Shown: positions 53,337 to 62,585 of the stretch, piece by piece
Numbering within the stretch: position 1 is the first letter of the stretch
How the letters are laid out: every line of letters begins with the position of its first letter
Assembly: GCA_020199835.1 (NCBI GenBank)
Contig: JAIVJV010000004.1
Span: 124,001-188,000, forward strand
Direction of reading: 5' to 3'
DNA: 64,000 nt
Origin: Acidobacteriota bacterium
Lineage (GTDB): Bacteria > Acidobacteriota > Blastocatellia > Pyrinomonadales > Pyrinomonadaceae
The notes under the pieces: generated by a model
Database searches by the model: none
Told to the model about the DNA's origin: nothing
The model's input: only the letters and a program-made list of their open reading frames with translations
Program-made: the position numbers and the translations under genes

Positions 53337-54869
53337 TTATTGGGGCGCAGCCGGCAAAATTGCCAGGTCGGCTCGCAACGGACCGAGTTGAGTGGTGCAC
53401 GAGACACGCAACGGCAGACGACGCCTGTCGTCGCTGATCCACATTCGGAGTTGATATTTATCCGGCTCAGGATCGTCGGTTGTGATCGACAGCGCGATCG
53501 CCGGCACCGCCCGTTCTCCTAACTGAATCGTCTCCCGTTTTAACGGAGTGATGAAGAGCGTTTTTGGCTTGTTCTCAACCAGCATCGACACGACACTCTT
53601 GCGACTCGGCGCGAGATTAAGAGTTCGGAGTGCGTAGAAGAATGAAACGTAGTCGTGCGTGCCGACCGGCATTTCGATTCGCCCGCCCTGATCGCTGGTG
53701 GCAACCCCGGTTTCCTGATTGATCGTCAACGTCTGATTCAATCGACGACGGCCTTCGAGCAAATTCATCACGGTGCGAAACGGAAACAGCGCCTGCGGAT
53801 CGACGTACGAGTCGATCGTATCTCGCGCGGTGAACACACGCGACAACTCGTTGGTTGTTTGCGCGTTCACCGTGAGATAAAGACCGTCGCGTTCGAAGTA
53901 GCGCGAACGACCTTTCACCTGGAAGGTCGCGATACCCATCGGCGTCGCACCCGAACCAATGAAGATCTGGTAGTTGAGCTGCTCACCGATGGTGAACGGC
54001 CAGTTCGTATTAACAGTGGGCACGGTAGAAGCCGGCGCGGTCGGGGCGGGAATCGGTCCCGGCGTCACTGCTACTGGCGGTTTCACCTCGGGCGCTGCGA
54101 TCACAGGCGCAACAATCTCTGAAGCTGCGACCTCCACCCGCAAGTCACCATCGCCGATTTCCGCGGTCATCAAAACCGGTACATGACGCTCGTCGTCACT
54201 GAAGTAGACTCTCACGTTTCGCAGCGGTGAGTTACTGATGCGTAGCTTGGTGACGATCGCGTTGAAGGAGCCGACGTTCGTGTTGACCGTGTCGCGGCCA
54301 GTAACTTTCAACTCGACGTGATACTCCGCGGCCTCACCGCGCACAGTAAAGTTGTACGTTCCACCCTGAGCGAGCGGCAGAGCGCGCGCGCGATAAAACG
54401 CGGACAACAGATCGTAAGTGCCGGGAAAACCTTTCTGCTTCGGCGGGATCGCTTCATTGCCGGCGGGTTGGTTGTAGTCCTGCACCGAATCGTTCAAGCG
54501 AGTCGCGTCGCGCGCGATTTCTTCCGAGCGAAACGGCAATCCGGTTGCGGGATCGATGTAGGCAACGTAATCGTTGTTGATGGCCAGGAGGGCGACATTT
54601 ACGACGCCGGTGGTTTCGACGTGCGCGCGGAGCTCGATTGCATCGCGTCCGTGATGCATCCCGCGCGAGACGATGTGAAATTCAGCGTGAGCCGCACTGG
54701 GGAAGTTTGAATACGAGACGTTATAAGTCAGGCGCTCGCCAATTTGGTAGGGCGATTGTGAAAACGGAAATGCGCCGCCGCCGCCGTTCTGTGCGAAAAC
54801 GGGGAAAATCAGCGCGAGTAAAAGAATTATGAGACTTGAAATGATCGGGAGCTTCAAGCTGAGATTCAC
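53337..54869 (-). CDS. DUF3108 domain protein (two copies), secreted
   Basis: A 510-aa protein with a signal peptide (1-26, PVFAQ). Two DUF3108 modules, ~35-250 and ~290-500, recur in parallel: each has a short GE(R/Q)L(T/N)Y...motif (YQIGERLTYNVSY and FTIGEQLNYQIF) and an AEF/ATFQV strand. They are linked by a Pro/Ala-rich segment (~255-290). DUF3108 is a periplasmic beta-domain of unknown function. It is followed by the MFS gene on the same strand. Confidence 0.88.
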   Translation of the reverse strand: MNLSLKLPIISSLIILLLALIFPVFAQNGGGGAFPFSQSPYQIGERLTYNVSYSNFPSAAHAEFHIVSRGMHHGRDAIELRAHVETTGVVNVALLAINNDYVAYIDPATGLPFRSEEIARDATRLNDSVQDYNQPAGNEAIPPKQKGFPGTYDLLSAFYRARALPLAQGGTYNFTVRGEAAEYHVELKVTGRDTVNTNVGSFNAIVTKLRISNSPLRNVRVYFSDDERHVPVLMTAEIGDGDLRVEVAASEIVAPVIAAPEVKPPVAVTPGPIPAPTAPASTVPTVNTNWPFTIGEQLNYQIFIGSGATPMGIATFQVKGRSRYFERDGLYLTVNAQTTNELSRVFTARDTIDSYVDPQALFPFRTVMNLLEGRRRLNQTLTINQETGVATSDQGGRIEMPVGTHDYVSFFYALRTLNLAPSRKSVVSMLVENKPKTLFITPLKRETIQLGERAVPAIALSITTDDPEPDKYQLRMWISDDRRRLPLRVSCTTQLGPLRADLAILPAAPQ

Positions 54870-54966
54870 CGTCGCATGATAGTTTCAAATCAAAACTTGG
54901 GCAAATACGGGAGTTGAGACTTTTTACACGCCCACTGTTGAGGGGAGTTCCGCTTCATTCCCACCA

Positions 54967-55695
54967 TTATCGGGGACTAACTTGTGCGCGCGCCATTTCG
55001 TTAGCGATTTCACGAGCCGCGGCGACTGGATCAGGCGCGCTGGTTATCGGTCGTCCCACAACAAGATAACTCGCCCCGGCGATTAAGGCCGCTGCAGGTG
55101 TCGCGACTCTGCGCTGGTCATCGGCGCCGTCTTTTCCGGCCGGACGTATGCCCGGTGTGACGATGAGGAAGCTTGGATTTACCACCGCGGCACGAATCCT
55201 ACTCGTTTCCTGCGGCGACGCGACTACGCCATCAACTCCTGCATGTTCGGCTAGCTTCACAAGTCGCAACACCGATTCTTCCGGACTCGCGTTGACTCCG
55301 ATTTGCGTCAACGTGTTTGCGTCGATGCTGGTGAGCACGCTGACGGCCAACACTGCCGCACGGGGCGTCTGCTCCTTTGCGGCAACCTCGGTAACTGCTT
55401 CGACCGCAGCGCGCATCATTTCAGCGCCGCCACTCGCGTGCACAGTGAACAGCGAAACGCCGAGTCGCGCAGCCGAACGCGCCGCCCCGCCGACCTGGTG
55501 CGGAATGTCGTGGAACTTCAGATCAAGAAACACCTTTGCTCCTGACGCGACAACGTCTTTCACGATCTGCGGTCCCGCGAGCGTGAACAAAGTCGAGCCA
55601 ATCTTGAACATACCGGCGACATCGCGAAGCTGTTGCACGAGGGCGAGCGCTTTGTCCGGTGTATCAACGTCGAGGGCTACGATCAGTTTGTCCAA
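54967..55695 (-). CDS. pyrF: Orotidine 5'-phosphate decarboxylase
   Basis: A 242-aa TIM-barrel enzyme that decarboxylates OMP to UMP, the last step of de novo pyrimidine synthesis. VALDVDTPDKALAL opens the barrel. The catalytic D58-x-K60-x-x-D63 is in FLDLKFHDIP. The C-terminal phosphate loop is GIRPAG...VVGRPIT. Length fits the bacterial short type. Second gene after pyrD on the minus strand. Confidence 0.97.
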   Translation of the reverse strand: MDKLIVALDVDTPDKALALVQQLRDVAGMFKIGSTLFTLAGPQIVKDVVASGAKVFLDLKFHDIPHQVGGAARSAARLGVSLFTVHASGGAEMMRAAVEAVTEVAAKEQTPRAAVLAVSVLTSIDANTLTQIGVNASPEESVLRLVKLAEHAGVDGVVASPQETSRIRAAVVNPSFLIVTPGIRPAGKDGADDQRRVATPAAALIAGASYLVVGRPITSAPDPVAAAREIANEMARAQVSPR

Positions 55696-55707
55696 GTTAC
55701 CTCCTCG

Positions 55708-56814
55708 TTATTTAACGCGACAGCCAACTGCATCATCGATGTTTGAAAATCCCTCGTGCTTTAAGATTCGTTCCAAGCCTTCGTTGATTTCTCGAACGAT
55801 GCCTGGCCCGCGGTAGATGAAGCCAGTGTACAACTGCACGAGACTCGCGCCGGCCGCAATCTTCTCCCACGCGTCCTCCGCCGTGAAGATCCCACCGACA
55901 CCAACGATCGGAATCTTCCCGTCAGTAGAGCGATACAGATCCGCTACCATCCGCGTAGATCTCTCCTTTAACGGCCCGCCACTCAAGCCTCCCTCGCCAC
56001 AAGCAGCGATTCGCTTTTCATCTGTGGTCAAGTCGTTACGCGCGATCGTCGTGTTTGTCGCAATGATTCCATCCACACGCAACCGAACGAGCACGTCCAC
56101 GACGTCGTCAAGTTGCTCGCGTGAGAGATCCGGCGAGAGTTTCACCAACAACGGCATCGGCCGCTCTCGTTGATGGTGTTCCCGCAACTCGCGATTCAGC
56201 GCCTGCAACTCCGTTAACAGTGATGACAACTGCTCCGACTGCTGTAAGTCACGCAACTGCGGCGTGTTTGGCGAGCTCACGTTAACCGCAACGTAATCCG
56301 CCACGTTATAAACGAGTTCGAAACTCGACAAGTAATCTTCGTTCGCCTGCTCCAAAGGCGTGATCTTGCTTTTACCGATGCTGACGCCGAGCACGCAGTT
56401 TGGGCGTTGCCGTTCGACTCGTCTCTGCCGTTCGACTCGTTTCACGAACGCTGCTGCGCCGTTGTTGTTGAAGCCGGCGCGGTTGATGAGCGCGCGATCT
56501 TTGGGCAAACGAAAGAGACGCGGGCGTGGGTTTCCGGGTTGTGAATGAAAGGTCACCGTGCCGGCTTCGATAAAGCCAAAACCCAGCGCAGCCAGCGCTG
56601 GGAGAGCGACGCCGTCTTTATCGAAGCCGGCCGCAAGTCCCACCGGGTTCTGAAACGTCAGACCAAAACGCGTGACCGGAAGCTTTGGCCCGCAAGCGTA
56701 ACGACGAGCAACAATTTCAGGAGGCAGCAACGATAACGAATGAAGCGCCAATTCGTGAGCGGTCTCAGGCGGGAGACGAAAGAGAATCGGACGCACCAGT
56801 GAGCGGTAGACCAT
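55708..56814 (-). CDS. pyrD: Dihydroorotate dehydrogenase (quinone)
   Basis: A 368-aa FMN enzyme, class 2. N-terminal helices PILFRLPPETAHELALHSL are the quinone-site membrane contact. FMN and substrate blocks are FQNPVGLAAGFDKDG, VSSPNTPQLRDLQ and the catalytic Ser region in VNVSSPNTP. FMN-phosphate loop VGVGGIFTAEDAWEKI. Membrane-associated step from dihydroorotate to orotate. 12 bp before pyrF. Confidence 0.97.
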   Translation of the reverse strand: MVYRSLVRPILFRLPPETAHELALHSLSLLPPEIVARRYACGPKLPVTRFGLTFQNPVGLAAGFDKDGVALPALAALGFGFIEAGTVTFHSQPGNPRPRLFRLPKDRALINRAGFNNNGAAAFVKRVERQRRVERQRPNCVLGVSIGKSKITPLEQANEDYLSSFELVYNVADYVAVNVSSPNTPQLRDLQQSEQLSSLLTELQALNRELREHHQRERPMPLLVKLSPDLSREQLDDVVDVLVRLRVDGIIATNTTIARNDLTTDEKRIAACGEGGLSGGPLKERSTRMVADLYRSTDGKIPIVGVGGIFTAEDAWEKIAAGASLVQLYTGFIYRGPGIVREINEGLERILKHEGFSNIDDAVGCRVK

Positions 56815-57062
56815 GCTTTCGTTCTTTGTACTTGCTGTTTAGTGCTTTGTAAAGCACCTGCGCGACCTTCTTTTAACTTAGTGTAGCTCAATGCAAGATA
56901 AGAGCTCCTTCTTTTCAACGTGGGGCTGTTGGTTCCTACCTGCGTCATGAGTTGTTAGCAAAGAGCTGGAAAGGGTACTTGCGCGTGACCTACGAGCCTC
57001 ATTGAATCTACAATGTCCTGCCGAACAAACGTTCGCTACGACGTTCAACGAAACCAATAATC

Positions 57063-57341
57063 GTGAACGACGAGACACTTCTTAGACGCATAACCGTGAA
57101 CCCCGAGAGTTTTGGTGGCAAACCCATCATTCGGGGGCTACGCATCTCCGTCGAACTCATTCTCAGTTTGCTTGCTCAAGGGGAAACGTCTGAGAGCATC
57201 CTCACGGACTACCCTGATTTGGAACCTGATGACCTCAGGGCTTGTCTTGCTTATGCTCATGCGGTAATCGCGCACGATAAGCTCGATTCCGTCCGTATAT
57301 CAGGCTTAATAGACCGTTGCGCCGGCCGGCTGCTTTGCTGA
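57063..57341 (+). CDS. DUF433 antitoxin (second copy), C-terminus fused to toxin remnant
   Basis: GTG start; residues 1-75 are a normal DUF433 (ITVNPESFGGKPIIRGLRIS, LILSLLAQGETSESILTDY). The last ~15 residues (RISGLIDRCAGRLLC) are the beginning of the downstream toxin, read through because the intervening start/stop has been lost. Antitoxin function may remain. The likely -10 box TACAAT lies at 57008-57013. Confidence 0.75.
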   Translation: MNDETLLRRITVNPESFGGKPIIRGLRISVELILSLLAQGETSESILTDYPDLEPDDLRACLAYAHAVIAHDKLDSVRISGLIDRCAGRLLC

Positions 57342-57656
57342 TTGGCTCCGCAAGCAAGGACATGACGTGGTCGAGTCTCGTGAACTCGGCCAGATCCTGG
57401 GGACAGAGCAGTACTCGATTGGGCAGCCAAAGAGACAAGAATTCTCGTTACCATTGATACTGATTTTGGCGAGCTAATCTACCTCGAAAATCTTTCGCAC
57501 GCTGGTCTCGTCCGCCTACCTGATGTGCCCGCCCGCGAACGACAGTTGATCATGCAGGATTTACTGACGCGCTACGAAACCGAACTGAAAGATGCTGCAA
57601 TTATCACAGTGAGAGGCGACCGTATAAGAATCTCGAAAGGCCCAAGCCAAAGCTAA
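57300..57656 (+). pseudogene. Decayed DUF5615 PIN-like toxin (second copy)
   Basis: After LIDRCAGRLL an extra T near 57334 breaks the frame; the next part reads DWLRKQGHDVVESREL in a second frame, and a missing C near 57390 forces a third frame: ILVTIDTDFGELIYLENLSH to the stop at 57654-57656. With both changes reversed the whole would be a normal ~115-aa DUF5615 toxin. Start also lost. Confidence 0.85.
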
Positions 57657-57736
57657 GCTGGAAAAACCGAGCACTTCTCCCGTTGGCAAAAATGTTTCGG
57701 ATGCGGTGGAGTTCTACCACACCAAAACCACAAAAC

Positions 57737-57765
57737 TTGTCACACTAAAAGCTTCCTGATAGTAT
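57737..57765 (+). promoter_or_regulatory. Promoter of the pyrRBC operon
   Basis: TTGTCA (57737-57742), 17-bp spacer, TAGTAT (57760-57765). The predicted start (~57772) is at or next to the pyrR ATG (57774), so the mRNA would be leaderless or nearly so; there is no Shine-Dalgarno sequence and no room for an upstream pyr attenuator. Confidence 0.6.
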
Positions 57766-57773
57766 CCGCGGAA

Positions 57774-58337
57774 ATGGATTTCATCGAGAAGGCTCGCATT
57801 ATGGATGGCCCGCGCATCAATCGCGCGTTGGCGCGCCTTTCGTCCGAAGTCGTCGAGGAAAATCACGGCGCGGGCGATCTGTTTCTCGTTGGAATCCGCC
57901 GCCGCGGCGTGCCACTCGCCGAACGCATGGCTAACAAAATTGCCGATCTCGAGGGCTCTCGTCCGCCTGTCGGCGTGCTCGACATCACACTCTATCGCGA
58001 CGACCTTTCCACCGTCGGCGCCAAGCCTGTTGTAAATCGCACAGATCTTCCCGGCGACATCGAAAATCACAACATCGTCCTGATCGACGATGTGCTTTAC
58101 ACCGGCCGCACGATTCGTGCAGCGATCGATCAGCTAATCGATTTCGGCCGTCCGCGCCGCGTTCAATTAGCAGTGCTGATCGATCGCGGCAAAGAACACC
58201 GCGAGTTACCTATTCAAGCCGATTACATCGGCAAACTGGTGCCGACAAAGAAGAGCGAGATCATCAAGGTCATGCTCCAGGAATTTGACGAGGAAGAAGG
58301 CGTGGTAATTGTCGAAAGGCCGTCAGAAACGGTCTGA
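57774..58337 (+). CDS. pyrR: PyrR bifunctional regulator / uracil phosphoribosyltransferase
   Basis: A 187-aa PRTase-fold protein. PRPP loop [19 protein letters not shown]-terminal hood [18 protein letters not shown], typical of PyrR, not of Upp. PyrR binds pyr mRNA when UMP is high and promotes termination, in addition to a low UPRTase activity. First gene of the pyrRBC set. The terminator between pyrR and pyrB is the likely target site. Confidence 0.95.
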   Translation: MDFIEKARIMDGPRINRALARLSSEVVEENHGAGDLFLVGIRRRGVPLAERMANKIADLEGSRPPVGVLDITLYRDDLSTVGAKPVVNRTDLPGDIENHNIVLIDDVLYTGRTIRAAIDQLIDFGRPRRVQLAVLIDRGKEHRELPIQADYIGKLVPTKKSEIIKVMLQEFDEEEGVVIVERPSETV

Positions 58338-58341
58338 ACGG

Positions 58342-58365
58342 AAGCGGCCAATGGCCGCTTTTTTT
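58342..58365 (+). terminator. Intrinsic terminator between pyrR and pyrB (candidate attenuator)
   Basis: AAGCGGCC-AAT-GGCCGCTT with seven Ts (58359-58365) ends exactly at the pyrB ATG (58366). GGCCG at 58317-58321, in the pyrR end, can pair with CGGCC of the 5' arm and would prevent the terminator. Such competition is how PyrR controls pyr operons by attenuation. Confidence 0.7.
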
Positions 58366-59376
58366 ATGGCTACAGTGCAGACAACTTTTAATCGACGACA
58401 CCTTTTAGGAATCAGGGACCTGGACGCGGGCGAGATCACACACCTGCTCGACACCGCCGAAACGTTCCGCGACGTTTCAAAACGCGAAATCAAAAAAGTG
58501 CCCGCGTTGCGCGGTCGCACCGTGATCAATCTCTTCTTCGAATCGTCCACGCGTACGCGAACCTCTTTCGAGATCGCCGCAAAGCGTCTCTCCGCGGATG
58601 CGGTGAACGTCAGCGTTTCGACGTCCAGTGTCACCAAGGGCGAAACGTTACTGGACACAGCGAGAAACCTCGAAGCGATGGCGCCGGATTGCATCGTTAT
58701 TCGTCATTCGATGGCCGGCGCGCCGCAACATCTTGCACGCATGTGCAACGCGCCGATCGTTAACGCCGGCGACGGTTCGCACGAACATCCCACGCAGGCG
58801 CTGCTCGACGCGCTCACGATTCGCGAATACAAAGGACGCATCGACGGTTTGAAGGTCGCGATCATCGGCGACATCCTCCACTCGCGCGTGGCGCGTTCAA
58901 ACATCTACCTGCTCACAAAGCTCGGCGCGAAAGTGAGCGTCGGCGGTCCCGGCACACTCGTCCCCGAGGAGTTTTCCGGGATCGTGGACAATGGCTTAAC
59001 CATCGAAAAACACTTTCAGGACGCTGTTGACGACGCTGATGTCGTCATGATCCTGCGCATTCAACGCGAGCGACAGGACGCGGCGTTCTTTCCGTCGATG
59101 CGCGAATACGCCGTTCACTACGGATTGCAACCGCGACACCTCGAACGCGCCGCGCCCGACGCGATCGTCATGCATCCCGGCCCGATGAATCGCGGCGTCG
59201 AGATCTCATCAGAAATCGCAGATGGCAGCCGGTCGCTGATTTTGGACCAGGTGACCAACGGCGTTGCGGTGCGCATGGCGGTGTTGTATCTGCTCGCGGG
59301 CGGCAGTCACACCGAGCCGCAGGAAAAAAGTAGTAACGGGCGAGCGAAAAAACAAAAACGAGAACGCAAGGCATGA
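58366..59376 (+). CDS. pyrB: Aspartate carbamoyltransferase catalytic subunit
   Basis: A 336-aa cytosolic enzyme condensing carbamoyl phosphate with aspartate. Carbamoyl-phosphate loop [12 protein letters not shown], the HSMAGAPQH and [13 protein letters not shown] blocks and [10 protein letters not shown] for aspartate binding. No pyrI gene follows, and a DHOase is adjacent. ATG 58366 fits the family start; an ATG at 58351 lies in the terminator loop. pyrC overlaps the end by 4 bp. Confidence 0.96.
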   Translation: MATVQTTFNRRHLLGIRDLDAGEITHLLDTAETFRDVSKREIKKVPALRGRTVINLFFESSTRTRTSFEIAAKRLSADAVNVSVSTSSVTKGETLLDTARNLEAMAPDCIVIRHSMAGAPQHLARMCNAPIVNAGDGSHEHPTQALLDALTIREYKGRIDGLKVAIIGDILHSRVARSNIYLLTKLGAKVSVGGPGTLVPEEFSGIVDNGLTIEKHFQDAVDDADVVMILRIQRERQDAAFFPSMREYAVHYGLQPRHLERAAPDAIVMHPGPMNRGVEISSEIADGSRSLILDQVTNGVAVRMAVLYLLAGGSHTEPQEKSSNGRAKKQKRERKA

Positions 59377-60722
59377 AGCTACTGATCGCAAACGGTTACG
59401 TGATCGATCCGGCGCAGCAGGTCAATGCCGGCAGAAACTTGTTGATTGAAGACGGCCGCGTCGCCGGTCTGCTCGGAAGAGGCGAGAGCGTTCCCGAAGA
59501 CGCGCAGGTTCTCGACGCCACAGGCTTGATCGTCGCGCCCGGTTTCATCGATTTGCACACGCACCTGCGCGAACCGGGACAGGAATACAAAGAAACGGTC
59601 GCCACCGGCGCCGCCGCCGCCGTGGCGGGTGGTTGGACCAGCATCTGTGCGATGCCGAACACAGATCCCATCAACGACAATCCCGCGGTCACGCGTTTCA
59701 TCGTGGAACAGGCGCAAAAAGCAAAACTCGCGAACGTTTATCCGATCGGCGCGGTGACGAAAGGCAGCGGCGGCAAGGAACTCGCCGAAATGGGGGAGAT
59801 GAAAAACGCCGGAATCGTTGCGGTTTCGGATGATGGCCGGCCGGTTCCGACGTCGGGAATGATGCGCCGCGCAATGGAATACGCGCGCGGTTTCGATCTG
59901 CCGGTCGTCGATCACTGCCAGGATGCGTCGTTGAGCGCGGGTGGCGTGATGCACGAAGGACGCTGGTCGCTGATTCTCGGATTGCGTGGCATGCCGGCGG
60001 CGGCGGAAGACGTTGACGTGGTTCGGGATTGCGTGCTCGCGAAATTGACCGGCGCGAAAGTTCACATCGCGCACGTCTCAACGCGTGGCGCGCTCGAAGC
60101 CGTGCGAAACGCTAAAAATGAAGGTTTGCCGGTGAGTTGCGAAGTGACGCCGCATCACTGGACACTCACTGACGATGCCGTCGCGGAGTACGACACGAAC
60201 ACCAAGATGAGCCCGCCGCTGCGCAGCCGCGATCACGTTGACGCAATTCTGGCGGCGATGAAAGACGGAACGATCGACGCGATCGCGACCGATCACGCGC
60301 CGCATCATCAGGACGAGAAAGCACTGGAGTTTGATCAGGCGCCGTTTGGCATCACGGGTCTGGAAACCGCAATTGGTTTGGCTTTTGACCTTGTTCACCA
60401 GGGATTGATTGATCTCGAGCGCGTGGTGGAAATGTGCTCTACCAATCCCGCGCGAATCTTCGGACTCGCGGAGCGCGGTTCGCTCGCGAAAGGTGCGCAT
60501 GCGGACATAACGATTCTCGATCCGCAACTGGAGTGGGTCTTCGACGTCAATCGGTCCAAGTCAAAGAGTCGCAACACTCCATTTAACGGCCGCGCGATGC
60601 AAGGCGCTGCAGTCGCAACGATCGTCGGCGGGCGATTGGTCTATCTTCATCCTGACTACACGCGCCTCAACGAACCGCAAGAACGCGGCGCGCTGGCCGG
60701 CGCACATGGATCGAAGAAATAA
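59373..60722 (+). CDS. pyrC: Dihydroorotase (type I)
   Basis: A 449-aa zinc amidohydrolase closing carbamoyl aspartate to dihydroorotate. [15 protein letters not shown] (zinc ligands), [20 protein letters not shown] and [11 protein letters not shown] with the catalytic Asp are all present, so this is an active enzyme rather than an inactive PyrX-type. Type I DHOases often form a complex with PyrB, which fits the ATGA overlap. Last gene of the pyrRBC operon. Confidence 0.96.
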   Translation: MKLLIANGYVIDPAQQVNAGRNLLIEDGRVAGLLGRGESVPEDAQVLDATGLIVAPGFIDLHTHLREPGQEYKETVATGAAAAVAGGWTSICAMPNTDPINDNPAVTRFIVEQAQKAKLANVYPIGAVTKGSGGKELAEMGEMKNAGIVAVSDDGRPVPTSGMMRRAMEYARGFDLPVVDHCQDASLSAGGVMHEGRWSLILGLRGMPAAAEDVDVVRDCVLAKLTGAKVHIAHVSTRGALEAVRNAKNEGLPVSCEVTPHHWTLTDDAVAEYDTNTKMSPPLRSRDHVDAILAAMKDGTIDAIATDHAPHHQDEKALEFDQAPFGITGLETAIGLAFDLVHQGLIDLERVVEMCSTNPARIFGLAERGSLAKGAHADITILDPQLEWVFDVNRSKSKSRNTPFNGRAMQGAAVATIVGGRLVYLHPDYTRLNEPQERGALAGAHGSKK

Positions 60723-60842
60723 AACTCACACTTCCGACAACACAAAATCATTGCTAATCCGGAGACCCCGCCCTAAAATGCTCCGGACTCGTCCCAAGTA
60801 AAATATTCCTGGACCCCCAACCAAACACCCACGGAGGTCACG

Positions 60843-61610
60843 ATGAAGAGTAAGCTTCGCAGCCTTACTGGTATTGCCGCACTCGTCATTATGCTGATCG
60901 CTCCTGTGTGCGTAGCTGATAAAAGCTCCGCCAGGCTGCTGAAGCAACAAGAGCGCTATACCCTGTCCCTCGAGTTGGAATTTTCGAAAAAGGAACAAAA
61001 TTCTCTCGAACACGCTATTTCAGTTCTCTTTGACGTCGGTCCAAACGGATATGCGACGGGATTCCTGGTAGGCAATGGACTTGTCATGACTGCCTATCAC
61101 GTCATCTCGGGCAATCTGAGCACGACGAAGAAAGTAATGCTTGGTTTTCGCCCTTCCGACGAGCTTGGCGTTAAGGTTTATGTCAATGGCTGCCGGGCCA
61201 AGGTGATCAAAGTCGACAAGGAAGCCGACCTCGCCTTACTCGAGATGTGTCGCGGCTCAAAAGACGCAAAGGCTCCGACGTTCCAAACAGCGCCGAACAA
61301 GGACGACAAGCTCTTCCTGATCGCGCGGCCGCATGGTGATAAAGTCGTGAGCCACGGGAGTTTCTACGGAAACTATATGCTCGGCAACCAGGAGTACTGG
61401 TCGGTGAAGATCGACAGCCGCGATGGTTTTTCGGGGAGTCCGGTCTATAACTCGAAAGCTGAAGTTGTCGGTGTGTTTAGCGGTTACGACTGGTCTCAGA
61501 AACTGGCGTTGATTAGCCCGAGCACTCGGGCGCAAAAGCTACTCGAGGAATACCACGAGGAATCCAACGGCGCAGTCGCGCAGCCGTCACAGCCGCCGTC
61601 ACAACCTTAG
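60843..61610 (+). CDS. Secreted trypsin-like serine protease
   Basis: A 255-aa protease with a signal peptide (1-25). Catalytic H86 (TAYHVISG), D129 (EADLALL), S197 (DGFSGSPVY; Ser replaces the usual Gly after GxSG, a common variant). No PDZ domain. The C-terminus is Gln/Pro/Ser-rich. GGAGG lies 5 bases before the ATG. Probably a periplasmic protease of unknown target. Confidence 0.9.
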   Translation: MKSKLRSLTGIAALVIMLIAPVCVADKSSARLLKQQERYTLSLELEFSKKEQNSLEHAISVLFDVGPNGYATGFLVGNGLVMTAYHVISGNLSTTKKVMLGFRPSDELGVKVYVNGCRAKVIKVDKEADLALLEMCRGSKDAKAPTFQTAPNKDDKLFLIARPHGDKVVSHGSFYGNYMLGNQEYWSVKIDSRDGFSGSPVYNSKAEVVGVFSGYDWSQKLALISPSTRAQKLLEEYHEESNGAVAQPSQPPSQP

Positions 61611-61616
61611 GCCGCG

Positions 61617-62585
61617 TCAGTCTCGTTCCAGGTGATTTCTGAGTGAGCGCTTCAGGTGCTCGCGGTGCATGTCCTTGATCAGGTAAAGCTCTGGGATATG
61701 TATGCCGCGCACCTGGCGGCCGGCGATCTGCGCAGAGACGACGAGGTAATTCGCGAGTTGGTTGGCCGCGAGCTGCCAGCGCGGCAGCACGCGATGCTCG
61801 AAGTGAAAGCCCGCCTCCAGTTTTACTCTCAATTTCTCGTCCGACGACCAGCGCTTCATCGAGCTCTGTCCGCCGTGATGAAGCACGACTGCATCCGGCA
61901 CAAACACCAGTTTCCACGGCGATCGAGTGATGCGCCAGCACCACTCGTTGTCCTCGGAGTACATGTGAAATCGTTCGTCAAAGCCGCCGACTTCTTCAAT
62001 CATCTGTCTGCGCGCGCAAATCGCAGCGCCGCTGATCATCGGTACCTCACGCTGCCGATCGTGATCCCAGTGCCGGCCGAGCAATAACTCACCACGAATA
62101 CGCGGCGGCAGCAGGTAATAGAGTTTCAACTGCGAAAGGATCGTATGCCAGACGCGCGGCGGGTTGAAGAACGCGCTGATTTGCAACGAACCGTCAGGAT
62201 TCAGGATCTTTGGACCACAAGCGCCGATCCGCGGATCGGAAAGCATCGTGCGCATCAACGTGTCGATCGTGCCGGGATGGACCTCTGTGTCGAGATTGAG
62301 CAGAAAGACAAACGGTGAGTCGGTCAAGTCAAACGCTTGATTATTTGCGGCGCCAAAGCCTTTGTTTTCGGAGTTGTTGAAGATGCGTAGTTGCTGGTTG
62401 GACTTCAGAAACGCACCTGCTTCGGTCGTTTGCAACTGGTCTAAACTGTTGTCTTCGGAAGCATTGTCGATGATTACGACTTCGTACGTGACGCGAGGCG
62501 CTGAATTGACAATAGTCTCCACGCACCGACTCAACAGATCGCCGCCGTTCCAGTTCACAATGATGATCGACAGATCAGTGTTCAA
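61617..62585 (-). CDS. GT2 family glycosyltransferase (rhamnosyltransferase-like)
   Basis: A 322-aa GT-A enzyme. LSIIIVNWNGGDLLSRCVET opens, YEVVIIDNASEDNS carries the Asp, PFVFLLNLDTEVHPGT the DxD-like motif (D-T-E), and GFDERFHMYSEDNEWCWR is the C-terminal acceptor block typical of WbbL-type rhamnosyltransferases. It makes a cell-wall or LPS glycan bond. Overlaps the preceding GT2 gene by 4 bp. Confidence 0.92.
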   Translation of the reverse strand: MNTDLSIIIVNWNGGDLLSRCVETIVNSAPRVTYEVVIIDNASEDNSLDQLQTTEAGAFLKSNQQLRIFNNSENKGFGAANNQAFDLTDSPFVFLLNLDTEVHPGTIDTLMRTMLSDPRIGACGPKILNPDGSLQISAFFNPPRVWHTILSQLKLYYLLPPRIRGELLLGRHWDHDRQREVPMISGAAICARRQMIEEVGGFDERFHMYSEDNEWCWRITRSPWKLVFVPDAVVLHHGGQSSMKRWSSDEKLRVKLEAGFHFEHRVLPRWQLAANQLANYLVVSAQIAGRQVRGIHIPELYLIKDMHREHLKRSLRNHLERD

